From Diabrotica undecimpunctata (Eukaryota > Arthropoda > Insecta > Coleoptera > Chrysomelidae): 64,000 nt of DNA. The DNA is taken from NCBI RefSeq assembly GCF_040954645.1, contig NC_092806.1, positions 113,752,458 to 113,816,457 on the forward strand, written 5' to 3'. Position 1 is the stretch's first letter; every line of letters begins with the position of its first letter. Positions 56,264-64,000 of this stretch are shown one piece after another. The notes under the pieces were generated by a model that was not told the DNA's origin, searched no databases, and saw only the letters and a list, made by a program, of their open reading frames with translations. Made by a program: the position numbers and the translations under genes.

Positions 56264-57681
56264 CTAAGTGACATAGAAATCCGAACACCCAGTTTAAATG
56301 ATTTTATTTTAATAAAATTTTGTATAAATACTTAATGAAGCATAATAAGTAAATGATTAAAATTTCAAAATGATTGCATTGCTTTAAAGCCCTTTTACCT
56401 TTAATAATGTGTGGATGCACCCCGATGTGTTACGCATTCTCCAACGCACCTAGGCATGCTTCTGATCAGGTGGTCAATGTCCTCTTGTGGTATCTCATTC
56501 CAGGCAACCACCAACTCCTCTCGAAGTGCTTGTAGAGTCTGAGGAGGACATTGCAAATTGAGCAATCTCCTACCCATCATATCCCACACGTGCTCAATTG
56601 GGGATAAGTCGGGAGATCTTGGTGGCCATGCTAACAATGCGACATCAATATGTTAAAAGAAGTCTATTGTGACTCTTGCAACATGTGGTCGGGCATTATC
56701 TTGTTGGAAAGTTGGATTTGTCAGGGTGTCAAGATAGGGTAAAAGGTGGGGTTCTAAAACTTCTTGGATATAACGCTGCGCGTTTATGTTACCTCTGATG
56801 AAGATTAATAGTGACCTGGAACCATAAGCTAAAGCACCCCAAACCATAACTCCAACAGTGTGATAAACATGTCTTTCAACAAAAAACTGTGGATTCCTCC
56901 TTTCACCACGTCGCCTTCTAACCCTCGCTCGACCATCGTGCATGCCTAAGCAAAATCAATTCACTAAAGACAATACTGTTCCATTCCTGATTCTAGAGTG
57001 ACCGTTCTCTGCACCACTGAAGGCGATTACGGCGGTGTTCTGGAGTTAAAGGGAGGACCCAGTTTGGTCGGTATGAAAACAGGCCAAAACTTCTCATTCG
57101 TCGGTAAACACTTCGCATGCCAATAGGTCTTCCGTGTTATGCAAACCATTCATTTGCAATGGAGCTGGTAGTGGAGAAACGGTCTCTTAAGGCCAATAAT
57201 CTTAGGCGGCGATCTTCACGGTCTGTTGTTCTACGGCGGCGTCCAGTGCCCCTTGCTCTTTGCGTACGGCCTTCTTGAAGCCATGCCTGACAACACCTAA
57301 CCACGGTGTCTACACTTCTTTGCAATTTAACTGCAAATTCCCGAAAAGAAAGTCCAGCTTCCCGAAGTCCCATTATACGGCCCCTATCAAACTCACTAAG
57401 TTGACGAAATCGTACAGGTCTGCGTACTCTAGGCATCGTAACCAATCGTAAAGAATGTCAAAAACCACAATCCGCCAAATTTGGATCTTAACTGCGGCTG
57501 AAATATTCATTTTTAGATTGTTAGTGAATTTAAAAACAAAAAGTATAAAAACCGGAATCTCCAACTAATAAGGCTAAAAACTTCATCACTTGTTTTTTTT
57601 TCAGTAAGATAAATAAATTACACCAAATTTTATTGAAATAAAATCATTTAAACTGGGTGTTCGGATTTCTATGTCACTTAG
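56264..57681 (-). mobile_element. Tc1-like transposon, 1418 bp, near-perfect 57-bp terminal repeats
   Basis: Ends CTAAGTGACATAGAAATCCG... and ...CGGATTTCTATGTCACTTAG, bounded by TA (56262-56263 and 57682-57683). The inverted repeats match over about 57 bp with one mismatch that I could see. Full length with a broken transposase on the minus strand; different subfamily from the 40-kb element. Confidence 0.95.
56401..57445 (-). pseudogene. Tc1-like transposase (DD34E), few inactivating changes
   Basis: 57445-57137 encodes the N-terminal paired-type helix-turn-helix region (FRQLSEFDRGRIMGLREAGL, VDTVVRCCQAWLQEGRTQRA, RRRRTTDREDRRLRLLAL). A frameshifted stretch 57136-56944 holds the RRNRLQWCRE-like and first-Asp regions. 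56943-56401 is one frame with an in-frame TAA (56653-56655) inside DFF*HIDVALLAWPPRSPDL. It has FVERHVYHTVGVMVWGALAY, PTFQQDNARPHVARVTIDFF (second Asp) and SPDLSPIEHVWDMMGRRLLN (Glu). Spacing from Asp to Glu is 34. Confidence 0.94.
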
Positions 57682-57683
57682 TA

Positions 57684-58765
57684 TACATAAAATATAGTAA
57701 ACACTAAAAATTGGATTATTTAAATTTGATTAAATTCAATACCTTAATTACATCTATTATTGATATATTTTCTATGTAAATGGATATGTTCATTGTAAAA
57801 ATTATGTTCAACATAAATAATCTTTGAAATTAATTTATAATCATGTACCGAACATTACAATCCTTTTTATAGAAACTGTTTTTGCATTTTATATCACTTC
57901 CTCATAGCTGAATAGCAATAATCAAAACAAATCGAGGTATTAATATGTATTGCGCAAAGTTATCTGCATAGTTAAGTGTGCAGAGCATTTTAAAATTCTT
58001 CTGAAACTATTTCTTTGTATTTCTAGCATCCCAGTTTTTTAAATATCGTTGTGGGAATAACCTACAAATTGTAATACAAATTCTTTATCTCACGATATGA
58101 CGTCCAGATCGGAAGATGTTTTCAAAATGCAGTTTTTAAAATAAATGAACTGTCGTGTTTTATAACACTGCACTGTAGACAAAACAATAAAACTAATGCT
58201 TTAATCCTCACTAATAAGTAATAATTATAGGCACTAAAATGTTAACCAGAAAAATACGACTTATTCTAATTTAAATTAAATAATAAATACTTAGGAACCA
58301 ATAATATTAAGCTGTAAAACTACTGTAGAATAATTACTTATTGTTTTCATTCTGAATGTTCTAAAACATAAAACATAAAACAAAAGTTTTATAAAAATTA
58401 TGAACTGTCGTAGTCCAGGGAAATAAGCTTTTTGTCAGGATACTGACCCAGCCAATTTGCAAATGGGTTTTTATAAAATATATACATACTATATACCTAA
58501 TACATTATAAATACAAAAATGCTCGTCACAGTTTGGAAGCATATAATATTTATTAACAAATAAGGGTCAAAAATGACAGTTTTTTCATTTAAATCGCTAA
58601 AGGTAAAATATATAAAAGGTAAAAAAAAGTTAAATATATTATTTAGAGTATTCATCTTTTAGTAGACGTTTAAAATGGTAGTTTTTGAATTTTGTTTAGA
58701 TCATTTGTTGCTTCGGGTATTGTAAAATAACGCTAAAATTTCGAAAATCAAAAATGTTCTATAAC
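57684..58765. other. interval with nothing recognised
   Basis: AT-rich, no coding signal; the block 58395-58450 is slightly less AT-rich. Confidence 0.5.
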
Positions 58766-58769
58766 TTTT

Positions 58770-61570
58770 GCAAAAAGGAACTTTGAGATTGCATGAAAAC
58801 TTGAGTCAAGTAGTCAATCTTATAATGCACAAAAAATTTCAAGACGATTTGTCAATTAGTTTAAATTTTATTCAATTTGTTTATCCCACACAGCTTTTTT
58901 TGCAATGCTATTGCTCAGAAAATAATAATGATACAGCGATTCTGCGGGAACCACATGAAAAAAGAAGACTTATATTTTCAATATATTAAAAAAAATCAAT
59001 AAAACTAATTGTTACCATTGCAAAAATATTTTATTAAAGTAGAGTCATTTTTAGCTTATAAATAATTTGAATAACTTTGTTAATATTGACTGTAGACTAA
59101 ATCCACTTTGATATTTGAAAAACTGGTATTTTTCCACGAATTTCCAAAAACAATCGCCTTGGTCAATTAGGGTCAAAGTTAGCCACTTTGTTATTTAATT
59201 AACAGCTACTTTGTTTATAACAATTAAGCAACCTGACTAGCGCTATTTTGAAGTTCAAGGTTTATAGTTTATGTGTAAACGTTTGAGGAAACTTTGAAGA
59301 AACTCAACATAGTGGTCAGTAAAGTCCTGACGAAATCGGCTCAGGCAGGTGGAGGGGGAATTGTAAAATCCGTGCACACAAAATATGAAATTGATTCTTC
59401 AAACACATGCTGCTTTTAATACCTCTTTAACTTGTTGATGGATTTTGATAATTCTTTTTTTAATTTGGATGTACTCATAAAGCACATTGTAAATATGCAA
59501 ATTTTTAATAATGAAGTCTAAGTTATTAATAAATATTCGATGTAATTTGTTTAACTAATTGAAACAAAAATGTCAAAACACTTGATTTTTTTAATCTATT
59601 ATGCTACATTATTGCAATACTTAATTATTAAAAATATTTTATTAATAATTTATTAATATAAAAAATTACGTATATTTTATTTTACGGAAAATAACGACTT
59701 CGTTTAACTTATTTTGTAAAATAAAATCAATCTTTATTTCAAAGTTGATGAACAAATTATACATATTTTTTTAATAAAACATTTTTAAATTATTAATAAT
59801 AAATTCTCGTAAACGGTGGTGTATATACAGTTATAGACATTGAACCTTGTGAAAGTATATTTCAATATATTAAGAACTTTCATATGGGTATATATACAGG
59901 GTTGCGAAAAAGTCTAGCAATAAGGATTTATCTTTGATAAAATTATGAAATTGTTGGATACTAAATGGCATTATATTCTGCAGGTTTTACAAGATAATTC
60001 AAGTTTGTATAACGTCATTGTTTCTAGTATGGCCGCCATCTTGAATTTTTTTTAAATAGGAACGTAAATTGAATGATACGACACAGAAAAGCTTATTTCA
60101 TCCACATTTCAAAAATGATAGTAACTTGACGCAATAATAAATAATTAATCAAATCATTGAAGAAACTGTTAAAAATATTAAACATGTAATTTTATACCCA
60201 TGGTATTTTTCAACTCATAACACTAGTGTACAATTGAACTAAATTAAATTTTTTTCTTATAGTAAGTGGTCAAAGTATTGTCCATTTATTTGTCGACAAC
60301 GATACAATTTATCGTGAAAGCTGCGAATAGAATTGTTAATCATTCTACAGTAATTAACTGCATTTCAACAGGTATACGATCTTTTAAATCATTTAGGGTA
60401 GTTGGTCTGTTCATATAAACGAAGTTTTTCAAGCAATCTCATAGAAAAAAATCATATGGTGTCAAATCGGGTGACCTTGATGGCCACTCTATCATACCTC
60501 TTCGACCAATCCATATCTGAGGTAAAATTGTTAAATATTGCCCAACGTCCCTTTAATAATGTGGAGGTGCACCATCTTGTTGAAAATATACATTCATGTT
60601 TGGAAACAAACGGTTGATTTCAGGTATAATTCGATTTTGGAGAAGGTCGAGATATTTGGCCCCAGTCAGCGTACCTTCAATAAAAAAGGACTAATAAAAT
60701 CTTTTTTTACCAAACCAGCCAAGATATTAATTTTTTCTGGATATTGTGTACGAATCTTCTCCATCCAATGCGGATTACAATCTGACCAGTATCGAAAATT
60801 AAGCCTGTTCACATAACCATTTAAACACAATGTGGTTTTATCACTGTATACAACAAAATCTAAAAAAATGTTCTTTATTACCTTTTCCCAAAATTCTAAT
60901 CGCTGATCAAAATCATCTTCAAATAATTCTTGGTGGGTCTGCACTTTGTATGGATGAAAATTATGTTAATGTAAAATGGACTGTAGAGACTTTCTACTCA
61001 TGTCATGATTTTTTGCCAGTTCACTCGTAGACACTTTAGGATTCTCCTGAACGTTTAATAGAATATCTAAAGTTTTATCGTCATTAGTTGCTATTTTCGG
61101 TCTACTAGACCTTGAACGATTCTTCACACTACAAGTTTCATCAAATTTCTTTAATGTTTTGGATACTGTTGATTTACTTATAGGAGGGAGTTCAGGGTTT
61201 ATATCGTTCAAAAGAGTACTTGCTTCTTCATACGTTCGTTTTCGATCACCAAATCCACCAAACTAATATGAGTACTTGAATTCTTTCTCTTTCTGATTAT
61301 TTTTCAAATATCAATTAAAAAAATGTTTTTGCAATGGTAAAAATTAGTTTTATTGATTTTTGTTAATATATTAAAAATATAAGTCTTCTTCTTTTATGTG
61401 GTACTCGCAAAATAGCTGTATTATTATTATTTTCTGAACAATAACATTGCAAAGAAAAACGTTCTGTGTGATCAACAAATTAAATAAAATTTACTAATTG
61501 ACGAATCGTCTTGAAATTTTTTGATGCATTATGACTACGACTCAACTTTGCATGCAATATCAAATCCCTA
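58770..61570 (-). mobile_element. DD41D-like (IS630/mariner superfamily) element with long inverted repeats
   Basis: Left block 58770-59040 and right block 61320-61570 are inverted copies: for example ttgcatgaaaacttgagtca and aaaaaatttcaagacgattt on the left, with ttgaaattttttgatgcatt and gactcaactttgcatgcaat on the right. A minus-strand transposase lies between, starting just inside the right repeat. At 59893-59925 a terminus-like acagggttgcgaaaaagtct occurs and may mark an alternative end or a nested piece. True element ends not fixed. Confidence 0.6.
60395..61290 (-). pseudogene. DD41D-like transposase, frameshift and stops
   Basis: 61211-60966 gives an N-terminal helix-turn-helix region (NDINPELPPISKSTVSKTLK, SRSSRPKIATNDDKTLDILL, STSELAKNHDMSRKSLQSIL), a stop, then in the same frame QTHQELFEDDFDQRLEFWEK, VVYSDKTTLCLNGYVNRLNF with the first Asp and CNPHWMEKIRTQYPEKINIL. 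A frameshift at a six-T run (about 60685) leads on to IEGTLTGAKYLDLLQNRIIP, YFQQDGAPPHY (second Asp), a stop, IGRRGMIEWPSRSPDLTPYD (third Asp) and FFL. By my count 40 residues separate the last two Asps, close to DD41D allowing one indel. Confidence 0.85.
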
Positions 61571-62395
61571 GGTTCGTTTTTAAATATCCTAAACGACTAG
61601 ATTACTTCATATAAAACATTATGACCTATAAAAACCAACATTTGATCTACTTTGAAGTCTATAAAATGAGGAAAATACCCAAAATCCCCTAAAAATCCAA
61701 TTTTTGGGGTTTTTGAAAGTGGCGTACCTTACGAAAAAATTTGAACGTAACAAATTAAAAAAAGTAAATTCTGGGAGTGAGGGCATTTTGCTTATTCTCC
61801 TCCTCGTCTATCTGAACATTATTTGGTATAGTAATATTGTTCATCTTCGTTCTGAAAATAATATAATTTGTTTTCTTTTGATATACTGTCCGTCTGTTCA
61901 TAGTGAACCACATTTGAACCGCTTCAAAAATAATCTGTTGCAATATCCAGAAGGTTGTTCAAAGAAATCTTGAGATCAATATATTCGTATCATTGGCAAA
62001 GTTTACAAGATGAGTATTGTCTCTATTTTTTACAATGTTTACAAGAATCCTTGTTTTGATAATATTCAGTCAGAGACTTGAAAGGTTAACTTTTATGCTG
62101 AGTGATCAGATGTATGAATGTGTGACTAACACTTAATTTTCACTTAAATTGAAGGAAATGTATTGAAAGTGTTTAGCAATGAAAGAAAATTTGTTTTATT
62201 GTTGTTTTCAACACTCAAATTTATGTTAAAATCACCTGCAATAAAGACAGGACAATTATGTAAAAGCAGCACTCCATAATGGAGATCCTGAAGGATGATA
62301 CATACACAAAATTAATATTTGAACTTGAAAAACACTAGTTATTGCTATATAATCCATATTATTTCTTACCTTCCACACTATTCCATTTAGAATAT
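61571..62395. other. interval with nothing recognised
   Basis: AT-rich; short ORFs on both strands only. Confidence 0.5.
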
Positions 62396-62836
62396 TGTTA
62401 CGATAAATATTATGGCGTATAAAACTGTAAATATATTATGACTAATTCTGTTCTATTCTAGTTATTTCGGCGCTCAGTTGAAAGACCTGTTTACCTGAAT
62501 TGTGATGAGTCACCCACGATTCGAAATTTCCAGAGGCAGGCCGAATAAAACCAGCATGGGTGACTTTCTTGGCTCTTCGATGGGGGATCGCCGCGATTCT
62601 CGAATAACTGCATTTTATATTTAAAGAGGAATTTTGTTGTAAACAGGACAGTTAGTTTTTGAACATTGCGTCGCGTTTTATAATGTAACGCACGTATTAT
62701 AAAAAATGTAGATAAATTATATAATTATTAGTGTAAGATAAATTAGTAATAAAGACTTTAATAAATTTATAAGTGTTATAAATAGAACCTTTAATAATAA
62801 ATAAAAACAATAAATTAGATTAATAAAAACAGTTCA
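62396..62836 (+). repeat. possible solo LTR
   Basis: Begins TGTTACGATAAATATTATGG and ends ...AACAGTTCA with TG/CA termini and the 4-bp flanks ATAT (62392-62395 and 62837-62840). The second half is rich in AATAAA-like words. The segment 62480-62600 is GC-richer. ATAT flanks could be chance in AT-rich DNA, so this is tentative; no internal retroelement sequence is nearby. Confidence 0.38.
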
Positions 62837-62840
62837 ATAT

Positions 62841-63940
62841 AACTAGCTCTTCCTTCACGCAGAGAGAGAGATATTCGTTTAAATATTCTTTAAAAGACGA
62901 CTCTACTTTTAAATATCTTGATTTGATAGTACTAATATAAAACTGGACTGAAAAGTCGGAATTTAGTTTTTTTTATTAATTATAGGTGTGAATATTATAT
63001 TAATCGATTTTTTTGTTTCAGGTAATAATACACATGCAGTTTGGGTGGTAAGTTTTTAAAAATCAGTTATTAATAATATTAATGGGTTCAAACTTTCTAT
63101 TTATGTGCAGCTTTTTAGAGAAATATGCGTCATGTAAAAAGTTATGAGGACTAAAATTTAGTTACATCTTCGATTTCTCGACTTAAAATTTTTAATAACT
63201 TTTAAACTAGATATAAACTTTTTATATATAACATAATATAGCATTTTTAATGTGTTTTAACCGTAGTTGTAAATTAAAGTATTCAAATTTAAAAATTTAT
63301 TTATAAAAAAAATTGTTTATAAAAATTGGTACCACTTTCTGAGCTGGGGGACCTACATATTCGTATTCAGCGAAACATTTTACATAAGATAGAATAGTTT
63401 TCAACTGTCCTCCCTTCCACGCATGCAGAAAGGTACCCCTGCTGTCTGACTATTTCAGTAGATATTTCGGCTGCATTAGACTAAAATAAGGCGTACCAAA
63501 ATAGATTTTATACTACAAAGTGCTTAGAGTGTGACCGAATCTTTTCATACATGCTAATTTTTTTTGTAATCTATGAATTGAATTTTACAATAAACCATTA
63601 ATTAAGGTAAATGAGAGGTGTCATTAATATACTAAGTCTATCAATTATTAATGTAAGAGATCAACAATCATAAATATTTTCCGTCTTGATACCGAGATTC
63701 AAAACATATCTTAAAGCTTTGATGTTTGTTCAGGAATAAAATTTGGTAATAAACTTCTATTTTTTATTCATTATAAAATACATTTTCTTGAAAAGCAATA
63801 ATAAATAGTGATCATAACACCGAAATATTGATAAAAATAAAATATTTATTGTAAAAATTGCTACAAAAGGAATCATTTAAAGTCCAACGAAGTATAGACT
63901 AGGTTTTCTTCAAGTTATGTGTTTACAGAACAGCGAAATA
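62841..63940. other. interval with nothing recognised
   Basis: AT-rich; a GC-richer short patch at 63405-63500. No gene or repeat end identified. Confidence 0.5.
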
Positions 63941-63944
63941 TTTT

Positions 63945-64000
63945 TACTGATTTTTTTGACTGCAAAAGGCATTTGATATTGTACCCCATTCTTTACTTGT
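63945..64000 (+). pseudogene. LINE RT motif A fragment at the window edge
   Basis: DFFDCK then, one base shifted, AFDIVPHSLL corresponds to the D.skAFDtVpHslL motif of LINE RTs; it continues beyond the window. Confidence 0.6.

Overview
The window looks like animal, almost certainly insect, nuclear DNA. It is strongly AT-rich, has no convincing host gene, and is packed with nested, mostly broken transposable elements of kinds common in beetle and other insect genomes (RTE-like, R1/I-like and Jockey-like LINEs, Tc1/mariner, piggyBac, hAT, Ty3/gypsy, Penelope-like). No bacterial features, tRNA, rRNA or CRISPR were seen. Assignment to beetles is a guess from element content only.

Layout. 1-5.3 kb: a Ty3/gypsy-type LTR retrotransposon on the minus strand (pol open to the window edge, gag with a SAP-like N-terminus and a coiled coil, primer site, 5' LTR); its LTR carries a 919-bp non-autonomous hAT element with a perfect 8-bp target duplication. 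5.3-15.9 kb: broken LINE copies, dispersed repeats, an 88-bp-arm near-perfect palindrome and unassigned AT-rich DNA. 16-18.4 kb: two dead piggyBac copies. 18.6-23.8 kb: LINE tails and unassigned DNA.

23.8-29.7 kb is the centre of interest: a structurally complete Penelope-like element with an uninterrupted RT plus GIY-YIG endonuclease ORF of 903 codons, about 0.85-kb direct repeats (pLTRs) at both ends, a hammerhead ribozyme motif in each repeat, a candidate 48-bp 5' UTR intron and a 13-bp target duplication. It interrupts an I/R1-like LINE. A diverged relative at about 39.8-40.1 kb (minus strand) carries a third hammerhead whose stem II has changed on both sides and still pairs, while its cleavage triplet is mutated.

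30-40 kb: LINE relics (including the best RTE-like copy, 37.3-39.2 kb) and an IS630/mariner-superfamily transposase relic. 40-50.5 kb: a Tc1-like element with ends and TA duplications, LINE fragments, a long AT/GT microsatellite, two mariner relics and head-on LINE pieces. 50.6-54.3 kb: a roughly 3.7-kb inverted-repeat (foldback) structure with an RTE-like LINE inserted in one arm. 54.4-61.6 kb: a second inverted repeat, a Tc1-like element with long near-perfect terminal repeats, and a DD41D-like relic with long inverted repeats. 62.4-62.8 kb: a possible solo LTR. The last 55 bases enter another LINE RT domain.

No gene set works as a host pathway. The only element whose protein looks intact from start to stop is the Penelope-like one; the gypsy gag, and pol as far as it can be followed, also look open.
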